Below, in pieces: positions 1 to 9,661 of a stretch of 64,000 nt of DNA. The notes under the pieces were generated by a model. That model was not told the DNA's origin and did no database searches. It saw only the letters and a program-made list of their open reading frames with translations. Positions within the stretch are counted from its first letter, which is position 1. Each line of letters begins with the position of its first letter. The position numbers were made by a program, and so were the translations under genes. The stretch is from Thomasclavelia cocleata (GTDB lineage: Bacteria > Bacillota_I > Bacilli_A > Erysipelotrichales > Coprobacillaceae): contig NZ_FOIN01000002.1 of the NCBI RefSeq assembly GCF_900102365.1, positions 104,004 through 168,003 on the forward strand, written 5' to 3'.

Positions 1-285
1 ACTTGGAGCCTCAGTCCAAAAAACGGGATAAATAAATACTAAGGCATCACTTTTATTAATTAAATTTTGATGTTGTTTAATATCTTCTGGTATTTCTAAA
101 TTATCATTATAAAAAGCTTCTCTTAAATATTCTTTTTCACTAAAAGTTTCATTAAATTCTAAATTATATAAATCCAATACATGGTATTCATGATTACTGT
201 CATTCAACCCTTTAATAAACTCATCTTTCATATTAGCAGTAAAACTATCATCACAAGGATGACAATATATTATTAATACTTTCAT
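1..285 (-). CDS. NAD(P)H dehydrogenase (quinone)-like flavodoxin-fold protein, partial
   Basis: The first 95 codons of a gene that runs off the left edge. The protein begins MKVLIIYCHPCDDSFTANM, the N-terminal beta strand and phosphate-binding loop of the Flavodoxin_2/NQO1 family, which uses FMN or FAD to reduce quinones or similar acceptors with NAD(P)H. A YPVFW segment near residue 90 matches the conserved second flavin-contact loop. The ATG lies a short distance behind an AAAGGAAT ribosome-binding site. The family assignment is good; the substrate cannot be read from this fragment. It is separated from the next gene by a hairpin, so it is probably transcribed alone. Confidence 0.8.
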   Translation of the reverse strand, partial: MKVLIIYCHPCDDSFTANMKDEFIKGLNDSNHEYHVLDLYNLEFNETFSEKEYLREAFYNDNLEIPEDIKQHQNLINKSDALVFIYPVFWTEAPS

Positions 286-331
286 AATAATCTTCTATTC
301 CTTTCTATCTAGTATTACGATATTTCTAACA

Positions 332-356
332 AATAACTTTTATTTTTTAAGTTATT
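332..356. promoter_or_regulatory. Inverted repeat upstream of the quinone reductase, possible operator
   Basis: AATAACTT and AAGTTATT form perfect 8-base arms around a 9-base spacer, about 50 bases upstream of the reductase start. Genes of this family are often controlled by MarR- or TetR-type repressors that bind such repeats. No run of T follows in either direction, so a terminator is less likely. Low confidence, because AT-rich DNA makes short palindromes by chance. Confidence 0.25.
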
Positions 357-420
357 AAAAAATTCATATACTAATAATATTCTTATCACAATCAATAGTA
401 AAGTATTTCTATAAAATATG

Positions 421-451
421 AATAATGCCTAAGCAAACGCTTAGACATTAT
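421..451 (-). terminator. Hairpin after nfnB
   Basis: An inverted repeat of about 13 bases per arm (AATAATGCCTAAGC and its complement with one mismatch) with a 4-base loop begins four bases after the nfnB stop. The following sequence is T-rich but lacks a clean T tract, so it may be a weak terminator or an mRNA-stabilising hairpin. Confidence 0.6.
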
Positions 452-454
452 CTA

Positions 455-1843
455 TTATTTTGTTGAAAGATATTCATCCATTGCCTGAGCTGCTGTTTTA
501 CCAGCACCCATTGCAAGAATTACCGTAGCTGCTCCAGTAACAACATCACCACCAGCATATACACCATCTTTACTTGTTTTCATCGAAGCTTCATCAACTA
601 TGATTCCACCCCATTTTTGAGTCTCTAACCCTGGTGTAGTCTGTCTAATTAATGGATTTGGACTTTGCCCAATAGAAACAATTACTGTCCCTGTTTCTAT
701 TATGAAATTTGACCCTTCTTTAACTACTGGTCTTCTTCTTCCGCTTTCATCAGGTTCACCAAGTTCCATTTCAACACATTCCATTGATTTAACCCAACCA
801 TCTTCACCTTCAATTTTAACAGGATTTGTTAGAAGTTTAAAAATAATTCCTTCTTCTTTAGCATGATGTACTTCCTCAGCTCTTGCTGGAACCTCTTGAG
901 CCCCACGACGATATACAATATAAACATTCTTAGCTCCCAAACGTTTAGCTGTTCTAGCTGCATCCATTGCGACATTACCAGCACCAATTACACATACTGT
1001 ATCAGTTATTTTAATTGGTGTTGGATGTTTAGGGAACTCATAACCCTTCATTAAATTAACCCTTGTTAAAAACTCATTAGCAGCATAAACCCCATTTAAA
1101 TTTTCACCAGGGATATTTTGGAATCGTGGCAATCCAGCTCCACTTCCAATAAAAATACCTTGATATCCTTGTTCTTGAAGTTCATCAATTGTAATTGAAC
1201 GTCCAACAACTACGTTTGTTTCAAATTTAACACCTAAAGCAGCCACACTATCAACTTCTTTTTGGACTAAATCTTTAGGTAATCTAAACTCTGGAATTCC
1301 ATAAGATAAAACCCCACCTGTTTTATGAAGCGCTTCAAATACAGTCACCTGGTATCCTTTTTTTGCTAACTCCCCAGCACAAGTGATTCCTGCAGGTCCT
1401 GATCCAATTATCGCAACTTTAATACCATTACTTTCTATTTTTAATTCTGGAGCATTTCCATGTGCCATATGATAATCTGCAACAAATCTTTCCAATCGTC
1501 CAATTCCTACAGCTTCTCCCTTGATTGCTCGTACACATTTACCTTCACATTGATTTTCTTGTGGACAAACACGACCACAAATAGCAGGTAAAGCATTTTC
1601 ACTTGTAATAATCTTATATGCTTCTTCAAAATTTCCTGTTGCAACTTCCTGAATAAATTCTGGAATTGGTACCCCAACTGGACATCCATTTTTGCATGGC
1701 TGATGTTTACAATTTAAACATCGTGTTGCTTCCTCCATTGCCATTTCTTTAGTATAACCAAGAGCAACTTCATCAAAATTTTTATTCCTTACATCTGCTT
1801 TTTGTTCAGGCATAGTAACTTTTGTCAATGACATATTTGGCAT
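455..1843 (-). CDS. nfnB: NfnB/GltA-type NADPH-dependent flavoprotein subunit
   Basis: Large subunit of the electron-bifurcating ferredoxin:NADP oxidoreductase NfnAB, or a glutamate-synthase-small-subunit-like paralogue. The N-terminal 120 residues hold two cysteine groups for [4Fe-4S] clusters (CLNCKHQPCKNGC and CGRVCPQENQCEGKC). A FAD-binding GSGPAG motif lies near residue 148 and an NAD(P)H-binding GAGNVA motif near residue 290. Its 462 residues match NfnB. The start overlaps the stop of nfnA by one base (TAATG), so the two are translationally coupled and form a complex. Because NfnA lies next to it and no glutamate synthase large subunit does, I favour NfnB: it would move electrons between NADH, ferredoxin and NADPH in fermentation. 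Confidence 0.9.
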   Translation of the reverse strand: MPNMSLTKVTMPEQKADVRNKNFDEVALGYTKEMAMEEATRCLNCKHQPCKNGCPVGVPIPEFIQEVATGNFEEAYKIITSENALPAICGRVCPQENQCEGKCVRAIKGEAVGIGRLERFVADYHMAHGNAPELKIESNGIKVAIIGSGPAGITCAGELAKKGYQVTVFEALHKTGGVLSYGIPEFRLPKDLVQKEVDSVAALGVKFETNVVVGRSITIDELQEQGYQGIFIGSGAGLPRFQNIPGENLNGVYAANEFLTRVNLMKGYEFPKHPTPIKITDTVCVIGAGNVAMDAARTAKRLGAKNVYIVYRRGAQEVPARAEEVHHAKEEGIIFKLLTNPVKIEGEDGWVKSMECVEMELGEPDESGRRRPVVKEGSNFIIETGTVIVSIGQSPNPLIRQTTPGLETQKWGGIIVDEASMKTSKDGVYAGGDVVTGAATVILAMGAGKTAAQAMDEYLSTK

Positions 1844-2691
1844 TATTTAGCACCTCCCATTAAATTACACATCCGATTTGCATTTTCATTTACTGTATGT
1901 TCTTCTTCCTTAAACATTCTTTGACGCATCATTAATTCATCAAAGTCAACCTGTAATCCATCAAAATCCGGACCATCAACACAGGCAAATTTTATTTTAC
2001 CATCAACACTAACACGACAGCAGCCACACATACCTGTACCATCAATCATAATTGGATTTAGTGATACTGATGTTTTAATATTTTTAGGTTTTGTCACATT
2101 GACAACTGCTTTCATCATCGGTACTGGACCAATCGCTATTACTTCATCTATATTTTCACCTTTTTCAATCAAATCACTTAATACAGTAGTAACAAATCCT
2201 TTAGTACCTAAAGATCCATCATCTGTTGCTATATAAACGTTTTTACAAAATTTTCTAAACTCATCAGCTAATAAAACATACTGTGCTTCACGTCCACCAA
2301 TAATCACATCAACTTCTACACCACGATTAGCCAACTCACGAAGCTGTGGATATAATGGTGCACTTCCAACCCCACCAGCTACACCTATTACATGTTTAAC
2401 CTCATGAAATTTAGTAGGTATTCCTAAAGGTCCAACAAAATCAGTTAATTCATCACCCTCATTTAATTTAGCTAACTCTCTTGTTGAATACCCAACAACC
2501 TGATATATAATTGTAATTGTTTCTTTATCTCGATCAAAATCTGCAATTGTTAAAGGAATTCTTTCACCATCCTCACCTACTCGTAAGATGATAAATTGCC
2601 CTGGCTCACATTTTCTTGCTACATATGGAGCATGAACTTCCATTAATTCAACAACATCATTAAGTACTTCTTTTTTCAAAATCTTGTACAT
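1843..2691 (-). CDS. nfnA: NfnA-type ferredoxin-NADP reductase subunit (FAD/[2Fe-2S])
   Basis: Small subunit of NfnAB, related to PyrK and sulfide dehydrogenase beta subunits. The N-terminal ferredoxin-reductase barrel carries the flavin motif RIPLTIAD near residue 45, a nucleotide-binding GVAGGVGSAP segment follows near residue 104, and C-terminal cysteines (GMCGCCRV, then FACVDG) supply the [2Fe-2S] cluster. Its 282 residues are typical of the family. It is the first gene of the pair, with a recognisable promoter 30-60 bases upstream. In characterised NfnAB this subunit binds NAD(H) while NfnB binds NADP(H). Confidence 0.9.
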   Translation of the reverse strand: MYKILKKEVLNDVVELMEVHAPYVARKCEPGQFIILRVGEDGERIPLTIADFDRDKETITIIYQVVGYSTRELAKLNEGDELTDFVGPLGIPTKFHEVKHVIGVAGGVGSAPLYPQLRELANRGVEVDVIIGGREAQYVLLADEFRKFCKNVYIATDDGSLGTKGFVTTVLSDLIEKGENIDEVIAIGPVPMMKAVVNVTKPKNIKTSVSLNPIMIDGTGMCGCCRVSVDGKIKFACVDGPDFDGLQVDFDELMMRQRMFKEEEHTVNENANRMCNLMGGAK

Positions 2692-2723
2692 ACTATTTCC
2701 CCCTACATTAATTATTCCTACCC

Positions 2724-2752
2724 ATTGTAGCTTGCCTAAACAAAAAAAACAA
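2724..2752 (-). promoter_or_regulatory. Probable promoter of nfnAB
   Basis: On the minus strand a TTGTTT -35 box and a TACAAT -10 box are 17 bases apart, ending about 32 bases before the nfnA start. Spacing and match are those of a housekeeping sigma-A promoter. Confidence 0.5.
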
Positions 2753-2838
2753 TGCTAATTCAATATTTTTGTATACAATATTATAATAATACTTCTACAA
2801 CAAGATAATTCCTACTCTAATTTTCATAAAATAATAAA

Positions 2839-2872
2839 AAACATTTAATCATTTAATAATAATCAAATGTTT
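2839..2872 (-). terminator. Terminator after the AgrB-like gene
   Basis: Perfect 8-base arms (AAACATTT and AAATGTTT) with an AT-rich loop are followed on the minus strand by TTTATTATTTT, 38 bases past the AgrB-like stop. It separates that gene from nfnAB. Confidence 0.7.
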
Positions 2873-2909
2873 ATAGTATCTATCTAATTTATTAATAATA
2901 TTTTAAAAA

Positions 2910-3494
2910 TTAATTTACATAATTTAATAATTCAATTTTATCAATTACTTTTTCACCAACCATTAAAACAGCAACTAAAGAAAACGAATATATTAGAATC
3001 GTATATAATGAATTATTCAATAACTTTAATATTAGACATGTAATACTAATTAGAATAGACAATGTAATACTACAGAGGTGATACTTTTTTTGTTCCAATT
3101 CATTTAATATTCTATTATTAGACTGGACCGGTGAAAGGTAAACGATGATTCCTTCGATTATCAAAATGATTATACATAGTACTACTGTCGAAAAGTTAAA
3201 ATAATCTTTCATTATTAAATATAATCCAAAAAAAGCTACATATGTACTTATATTACCCAAATGTGTTATACAACGATATCCCCCTGTATATTTTCTTAAA
3301 ACAAGAAAAATCACATTGTATATAAGAGCTTCAAAAAAACAGTCTAGGATAAATCCAATTATCATTATTAATAATATTTCTACAAGAATAGATATTAAAA
3401 TTTCTATTCTAAATTTATAAATCGCACGATTTTTGGATATTATGTTTAACGATTCTAATATTTGTATTGTTTTCTCTGCTAAGAATTCAAACAA
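2910..3494 (-). CDS. AgrB-like membrane protein with degenerate active site
   Basis: A 194-residue polytopic membrane protein of the accessory gene regulator B family (PF04647), recognised by its size, four to six hydrophobic segments and the RKYTGGY motif at residues 67-73. AgrB enzymes cleave and cyclise the AgrD peptide with a histidine in GGYH and a cysteine seven residues later. Here those positions are Arg74 and Asn81, so both catalytic residues appear to be missing although the surrounding motif is preserved. The start is TTG behind a strong GGAGGTG site. No agrD-like gene or AgrC kinase is adjacent; a LytTR response regulator is divergently transcribed. It may be an inactive remnant or have a non-proteolytic role. 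Confidence 0.8.
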   Translation of the reverse strand: MFEFLAEKTIQILESLNIISKNRAIYKFRIEILISILVEILLIMIIGFILDCFFEALIYNVIFLVLRKYTGGYRCITHLGNISTYVAFFGLYLIMKDYFNFSTVVLCIIILIIEGIIVYLSPVQSNNRILNELEQKKYHLCSITLSILISITCLILKLLNNSLYTILIYSFSLVAVLMVGEKVIDKIELLNYVN

Positions 3495-3577
3495 ATATTA
3501 TCACCTCCTAGTACCTAAAATAGCATAAATATAATATATAATCTATATTTTTACAAATTCGGTCATAAATCCAACAT

Positions 3578-3607
3578 ATTTGGTAAAAAATATTTTTTAG
3601 GCCAAAT
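3578..3607. promoter_or_regulatory. Inverted repeat between the AgrB-like and LytTR genes
   Basis: ATTTGG and CCAAAT flank the palindromic core TAAAAAATATTTTTTA in the divergent intergenic region. The position midway between two promoters suggests an operator shared by both genes. No regulator can be named from the sequence. Confidence 0.35.
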
Positions 3608-3617
3608 TCAACTATGT

Positions 3618-3647
3618 TAGACAATCTCCTTATTGTTCGTGTATAAT
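3618..3647 (+). promoter_or_regulatory. Probable promoter of the LytTR regulator gene
   Basis: TAGACA and TATAAT lie 18 bases apart and end 30 bases before the TTG start at 3678. The AAAGGAGG ribosome-binding site at 3663-3670 lies downstream. Confidence 0.55.
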
Positions 3648-3677
3648 ATATAAACACTTAGTAAAGGAGGAAAAGTT

Positions 3678-4382
3678 TTGTACAATATTGCCATTATTGA
3701 TGATGAAACCGAAATTCTTGAAATAATCTATAATAAAATTAAACATATCTTTAATAATGAAGGTATCACTCCTATATTTACATGTTTAAACAATCCTCAA
3801 CAACTAGAAATGAATAAATATTATGATATTTTATTTTTAGATATTGATATGCCTAGCATAGATGGTATTAATTTAGCACAAACCTATTTACAGAAACATA
3901 ACAATACTATTATTATTTTTATTACTAATAAATATGATTTAGTATTTAATGCTTTTAGTGTTCATCCATATGATTTCATCAAAAAAGAAGATCTTGATGT
4001 TGGACTAATTCTACCAATTAAACATCTAATTTCTAAACTTAATAAAGAAAATAAAATTATATCTATTCGTGATAAAAATAATATTATTAATATAAACTGT
4101 AAAGATATTGTTTATTGTGAAAGTTATGGTCATAAATGTTATATTCATACGATTAATAATACTATTGAAACTACTAAATATAAATTATCTAACATTGAAA
4201 GTATTATTAATTCTCCAGATTTTTATATGATCAATCAGTCATATTTAGTTCATTGGAAATATGTAACTCAAATTGAAAATAAAAATGTAATTATAAAAAA
4301 TAAAACTAATCTTTTAATAAGTAAAAGAAGACTAAAAGAATCCTTAGCATCTTATCAAAAATATATAATGAGAAATTTATAA
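3678..4382 (+). CDS. LytTR-family response regulator (AgrA-like)
   Basis: A 234-residue two-domain regulator. The N-terminal receiver domain (about 1-120) has the acidic pair Asp8-Asp9, the phosphoacceptor Asp55 in FLDIDMP and a lysine near 103. The C-terminal LytTR DNA-binding domain (about 130-232) contains the typical KDIVYCES segment. LytTR regulators bind pairs of short direct repeats and commonly control quorum-sensing, bacteriocin and surface genes. The start is TTG 7 bases behind AAAGGAGG. The divergent neighbour is AgrB-like, but no histidine kinase is present nearby, so its phosphodonor must be elsewhere or absent. Confidence 0.88.
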   Translation: MYNIAIIDDETEILEIIYNKIKHIFNNEGITPIFTCLNNPQQLEMNKYYDILFLDIDMPSIDGINLAQTYLQKHNNTIIIFITNKYDLVFNAFSVHPYDFIKKEDLDVGLILPIKHLISKLNKENKIISIRDKNNIININCKDIVYCESYGHKCYIHTINNTIETTKYKLSNIESIINSPDFYMINQSYLVHWKYVTQIENKNVIIKNKTNLLISKRRLKESLASYQKYIMRNL

Positions 4383-4447
4383 ACTACTTTTTTTATTTTA
4401 ATAAAATACAGCTAAAAGCAATCTTTAGCAAGATAGTTTATTTTTAA

Positions 4448-5644
<1,197 letters not shown>

Positions 5645-5645
5645 T

Positions 5646-6671
5646 ATGAAACTAAGTGAATTTGATTTTAATCTACCAGAAGAATTAATTGCTCAGACTC
5701 CACTAGATAAACGTGATACTTCTCGTTTAATGGTACTAAATCGTAAGCTGCAAACAATTGAACATAAACATTTTTATGATCTTATCGATTATTTAAAGCC
5801 TGGTGATATTCTAGTTAGAAATAATACTAAAGTAATTCCAGCTCGTTTATTTGGAATCAAAGAAGAAACTAATGGACATGTTGAAGTATTATTATTAAAA
5901 GACCAGGGTAATGATAATTGGGAATGTCTAGTTGGAAATGCTCGAATCGTTAAGGTTGATACGATTATTAAATTTGGCGATGGACTTTTAAAAGCAAGAT
6001 GTATAGAAATTAAAGATGAAGGAATTCGTGTCTTTAAAATGATCTATGATGGAATATTTTATGAAATCTTGGATCAATTAGGAACTATGCCTTTGCCACC
6101 ATATATTAAAGAAAAGTTAAATGATCAAAATCGCTATCAAACAGTATATGCTAAAATCGAAGGAAGTGCTGCTGCACCAACTGCTGGTCTTCATTTTACT
6201 GATGAAATTATTACTAAAATAAAAGATAAGGGAATTGAAATTCTTGATGTCACGCTACATGTTGGATTAGGAACATTTAGACCAGTAAAAGTTGATGATG
6301 TTCTTGATCATCATATGCATAGTGAATATTATATGATTGAGCCTGATGTTGCTAGAAAGTTAAATGCAGCAAAAAATAACGGTCAACGAATCATTGCTGT
6401 TGGTACTACTTCAACAAGAACATTAGAAGCAAATATGCAAAAATATGGTAAATTTAAAGCTACACATGAAAACACTGATATCTTTATCTATCCTGGATAT
6501 AAGTATAAAGCTATTGACTGCTTAATTACTAATTTTCATTTACCTAAATCTACTTTATTAATGTTAATCAGTGCTTTTTCTAATAAAGAATTTATTTTTA
6601 AAGCTTATCAAGAAGCTATTAATGAAAAATATCGTTTTTTTAGCTTTGGAGATAGTATGCTTATTATATAA
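5646..6671 (+). CDS. queA: S-adenosylmethionine:tRNA ribosyltransferase-isomerase
   Basis: Transfers and isomerises the ribosyl group of S-adenosylmethionine onto preQ1 in tRNA to give epoxyqueuosine. The 341 residues begin [20 protein letters not shown], the standard QueA start, and include [19 protein letters not shown] and [11 protein letters not shown]. An upstream in-frame ATG inside tgt would add 11 unrelated residues, so the ATG one base after the tgt stop is preferred; AGAGGG lies within the tgt end. A strong terminator follows. Confidence 0.97.
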   Translation: MKLSEFDFNLPEELIAQTPLDKRDTSRLMVLNRKLQTIEHKHFYDLIDYLKPGDILVRNNTKVIPARLFGIKEETNGHVEVLLLKDQGNDNWECLVGNARIVKVDTIIKFGDGLLKARCIEIKDEGIRVFKMIYDGIFYEILDQLGTMPLPPYIKEKLNDQNRYQTVYAKIEGSAAAPTAGLHFTDEIITKIKDKGIEILDVTLHVGLGTFRPVKVDDVLDHHMHSEYYMIEPDVARKLNAAKNNGQRIIAVGTTSTRTLEANMQKYGKFKATHENTDIFIYPGYKYKAIDCLITNFHLPKSTLLMLISAFSNKEFIFKAYQEAINEKYRFFSFGDSMLII

Positions 6672-6789
6672 AACTATAAAGTTACATAAAAACAAATTTA
6701 AATTAACGAAAATTCTATTATATTTTTAATAACTTAACTAAATATACAAAAAAGAGCTAATACTCTTATCGAAACAAGAGAATATTATC

Positions 6790-6822
6790 AAGTAAGATAT
6801 CATTTCTTACTTTTTTTGTTTT
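6790..6822 (+). terminator. Terminator of tgt-queA
   Basis: An 8-base stem (AAGTAAGA and TCTTACTT) with a 7-base loop is followed directly by TTTTTTTGTTTT. A clear intrinsic terminator about 120 bases past queA. Confidence 0.88.
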
Positions 6823-6875
6823 ATATAAAGTAATATAAATATTTTCTTTGTATATAGTATTAGGAGGTATTTTCT

Positions 6876-7784
6876 ATGTCAAAACAATTTTGTAATGATT
6901 TTAAAAATGATGTTCTATTTAAGTATTTATTATGTGATGACTTAGATCCTGACTGTATTTTTATGTTAAAGCTCTTTATCGAAAATATCCTTAATATTAA
7001 ATGTCATCAAATCACTGTCCTTAATCCTGATCTTAACCCTAAATATGTAAATGATAAAGATATGGTTCTTGATATTAAGGTAAAAACTACTAATGGTGAT
7101 ATCATTGATATTGAAATGCAGAACTCCACCTTTTCCAAAAGTCATTACTGCCGTTTCCAGCAGTATGGCGCTACTTTACTTGCATCACAAAAGGAAAAGG
7201 GAAAAGATTATACAGAAACAGCACATCCAGTATATCAGATCATCTTTATAGATGATATTGATAAGGATAATCTGAAACTTATTGATACATACAGAAGTAT
7301 CAACGATGAAGGAATGGTAGAAAAGTATAATCTTACAACCAGAAGCTATGTCCAACTGCCATATATAAATATTATCAGGAAACAGAAAGGACTAAAAAGG
7401 ATGACAGGGATAGAAGTGGCACTGTATATATTCAAAAACGGAATAGATAATGATATAATTGGTTTAACAGACCAGGGAGTGATAAATATCATGAAAAAGA
7501 AGTTAGAAAAGTTTAATGAAGAAGCCAAGTTAAGAGATATGTATTATAAGAGAGATTTGAACAGGGCAGCAAACGAATCAGAAAAACAGGAAATATATGA
7601 AAAAGGATTGGCTGAAGGTGAATTAAAAAGAACTATTGATCTAATTGAAGCAAGATATGGGATAAGAGAAGAGAAATGGGTATTATCGCTAAATGAAAAG
7701 CAGTTAAAAACAATTGACAAGATAATCTTTGAAGAAGTTGTATATAAAAGGTTTAAACAATTAATAGAAAAGATAAGTGAATAA
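6876..7784 (+). CDS. Rpn-family PD-(D/E)XK nuclease / putative transposase
   Basis: A 302-residue member of the Rpn/PDDEXK_2 group (PF12784), which includes RpnA-type recombination-promoting nucleases and proteins long annotated as putative transposases. The catalytic core is visible as an aspartate in DMVLDIKV and the ExQ-type signature IDIEMQ around residues 68-87, followed by a conserved HYCRFQQYG segment. The last 70 residues are charged and helical. Such genes are usually multicopy and mobile-like in gut Bacillota. It is a single gene with AGGAGG seven bases before the ATG. It lies between queA and the orphan 503-residue gene, in the insertion that separates queH from tgt-queA. Confidence 0.85.
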   Translation: MSKQFCNDFKNDVLFKYLLCDDLDPDCIFMLKLFIENILNIKCHQITVLNPDLNPKYVNDKDMVLDIKVKTTNGDIIDIEMQNSTFSKSHYCRFQQYGATLLASQKEKGKDYTETAHPVYQIIFIDDIDKDNLKLIDTYRSINDEGMVEKYNLTTRSYVQLPYINIIRKQKGLKRMTGIEVALYIFKNGIDNDIIGLTDQGVINIMKKKLEKFNEEAKLRDMYYKRDLNRAANESEKQEIYEKGLAEGELKRTIDLIEARYGIREEKWVLSLNEKQLKTIDKIIFEEVVYKRFKQLIEKISE

Positions 7785-7899
7785 TAAATGTTATTAGAAT
7801 TAAGCATCTTGTTGAAAAAATTGGTGGAAACACCCTTTTGAATTGGATTTATTAGGTAAAGCAGATAATTTTTTAGAAAAATTTTTTAATAAAATATGC

Positions 7900-7969
7900 T
7901 ATTGCATTGAAAATGCAATAAAAAATAACAAGTTTTTGCTATGTGAAGACATAGTGCCCCCTTACCCCC
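7900..7969. repeat. Two hairpins and paired C-tracts downstream of the 503-residue orphan gene
   Basis: TATTGCATT/AATGCAATA at 7900-7920 and CTATGT/ACATAG at 7939-7954 are perfect inverted repeats. They are followed by two five-base C-tracts separated by TTA (7957-7969), rare in such AT-rich DNA. On the minus strand these lie just after the orphan gene's stop and could be its terminator or the structured end of a mobile element. Confidence 0.4.
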
Positions 7970-7983
7970 AGCTTTGACAGGTT

Positions 7984-9495
7984 TTAAGCAAGTACTTCTT
8001 TACCTGTATACAGCTGGAGACGGGTGGTTATTCTTCTGCCCTTGGCTGTAAGATAATAATTATTTTTTCTAGCTACTTTCTTTATTATTCCATGATTCCT
8101 TAATTTTGCTAATGTCCTTGTCATTCGATTAATATTCTTTTGATTGCCGCTGTCTTCATATAGTTTTTTTCTGAGCAGTTTGTTATTAAATCCGCTTATC
8201 AGATAACTCCCGTCTGATATCTCTTTAAACAGTTTAAGGTCACTTTCATTAAGCAGATTAAATCCAGAATATCTTCTGCCGTTTACTTCTTTAGCTTTCG
8301 AGACTTCTTTGATTTCCTTTAATGTGAAAATATCCCTATCTACTGTCGGCAGTGCTTCTATAAATCTTTTAGTAACTGATCCACTAACTTCACTGTAGCG
8401 ATACAGATTGGCAATACTCTTGCCCATCGGCTTCCATCTCCTACTGCCACTTTCATCATCATTCTTTAGAACTTTAAATTCAGCAGGATTGTTTATTGTA
8501 ACTTCAATTCTAAGATTATTCCCTTTATCATACATCTTAATCTGATTTTTATTCATTTTGAATTTTATTCGGAAACCCTGGTTACTGTTTCTTAAATCGG
8601 AAATAATCTCTCCTTTAAATCTTCCTATATACTCAACCTTTCGTCCAAAGAATGAATAGATATCATGACAGTTAAAAGCAAAATATGACGTTTCGACCAG
8701 TTTTTTATATATGATTGATAAATCTTCTCTCTTTTTAAAGTTTATATCGGTCGCAAACTCACACTGATCAAGACACCAGTAATAACTATGCCCCATTGTT
8801 TGTTCTATAACAGGCAGATGAACATTAATCTTTTTGATCATTCCGTCAAATGAAGAAGATATTTTTTTATTGAGGATATCATTGGCGATTTTTTGAGCCT
8901 TGTCGAAATCATCAATAAAAGAAAATGAATTATGATACATTTGATAATTAATACCGTTTTTGTCAAACAGCTTAGAAAGATATTCCCTGCCGTTAATATA
9001 TAACTGTACGTTATAGGGAAACCATGTTTGAATCTTAATAAACATCCATCCAAACTCTTCGTCATTATAGTAAAGATAGTAATGCTTGCATTTGGTTTGA
9101 CGAGAGGCAGTTTCCAGTTTTAGAGTTTGATGATTGGAAACAACAGTCATGGTACGACAAAGCTCAACAGATGAAAAAGCAGCAATCAAACCGGTCCTAG
9201 AAGGATCTTTGTCAAAAGCGGCACGAGCAAGTTCATCTTTATTAGTTTTAGGTGAAGATAAATAAGTAATATCAACACCACAGTCATTGGCATAAGAGTC
9301 AATATGTAAACATAAAGAATCAGTCTGCTGCTTTGCAAAAGAATGGAAATCAACAAGCTTAACAGAATTAGAAATAAGAAAGAATAAAAACTGACGAGGA
9401 TTTTGAAGGGATAAAATATATCCGTTGATAATAATACGATCAAAAGAAGATAAAACCCCATTGATTTTATCGCAATAATGTTCTATGATATTCAT
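7984..9495 (-). CDS. Uncharacterised 503-residue protein, mobile-element-like
   Basis: I do not recognise a named domain. The protein resembles, from memory, a widespread multicopy hypothetical family whose members share an N-terminal CDKINGVLSSFDR-type segment, a central IQTWFPYNVQLYINGREY block and a later IKMYDKGNNLRIE stretch followed by TINNP. The last motif is reminiscent of gene II/X-type replication initiators, an inference only. The final 100 residues look like a winged-helix region. AGGAGG precedes the ATG by nine bases. No transmembrane segment or signal peptide is seen. It is flanked by hairpins on both sides and separates queH from tgt-queA, which fits a single-gene mobile element. 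The function is unknown. Confidence 0.75.
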   Translation of the reverse strand: MNIIEHYCDKINGVLSSFDRIIINGYILSLQNPRQFLFFLISNSVKLVDFHSFAKQQTDSLCLHIDSYANDCGVDITYLSSPKTNKDELARAAFDKDPSRTGLIAAFSSVELCRTMTVVSNHQTLKLETASRQTKCKHYYLYYNDEEFGWMFIKIQTWFPYNVQLYINGREYLSKLFDKNGINYQMYHNSFSFIDDFDKAQKIANDILNKKISSSFDGMIKKINVHLPVIEQTMGHSYYWCLDQCEFATDINFKKREDLSIIYKKLVETSYFAFNCHDIYSFFGRKVEYIGRFKGEIISDLRNSNQGFRIKFKMNKNQIKMYDKGNNLRIEVTINNPAEFKVLKNDDESGSRRWKPMGKSIANLYRYSEVSGSVTKRFIEALPTVDRDIFTLKEIKEVSKAKEVNGRRYSGFNLLNESDLKLFKEISDGSYLISGFNNKLLRKKLYEDSGNQKNINRMTRTLAKLRNHGIIKKVARKNNYYLTAKGRRITTRLQLYTGKEVLA

Positions 9496-9524
9496 GTCAA
9501 AACAACCTCCTAACTAAAAACAGG

Positions 9525-9554
9525 GGAGAACGGTCAAACGACCCAGTAGTCTCC
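9525..9554. repeat. Nested hairpin upstream of the 503-residue orphan gene
   Basis: GGAGA and TCTCC enclose a second perfect stem, GGTC-AAAC-GACC. It lies about 30 bases before the orphan start codon on its 5' side and could be a structured leader or an element end. Confidence 0.4.
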
Positions 9555-9645
9555 GATATGATCAGTATATATAAATTATACAATAAAAAAGGAGTGATGT
9601 TTTGACTTTTATTTTACAAATTAGGATGCGGACAACGTCTGCCAT

Positions 9646-9654
9646 ATGTTATAA
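9646..9654 (+). promoter_or_regulatory. Extended -10 element immediately before queH
   Basis: TGTTATAAT is an extended -10 box. The expected transcription start, seven bases after its last T, falls at 9661-9662, on the preferred queH ATG, so a leaderless message is possible. There is no clear -35 box. Confidence 0.45.
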
Positions 9655-9661
9655 TTATTAT

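Noticed and set aside
863..1054. 63-codon open frame on the plus strand inside nfnB
   Set aside because: It lies fully antisense to a strongly supported gene, has no ribosome-binding site and its composition mirrors the complement of nfnB codons.
4411..4429. GCTAAA/TTTAGC hairpin after the LytTR gene as a terminator or riboswitch before tgt
   Set aside because: The stem is only six bases with no T tract directly after it, and no preQ1 aptamer features are visible upstream of tgt.
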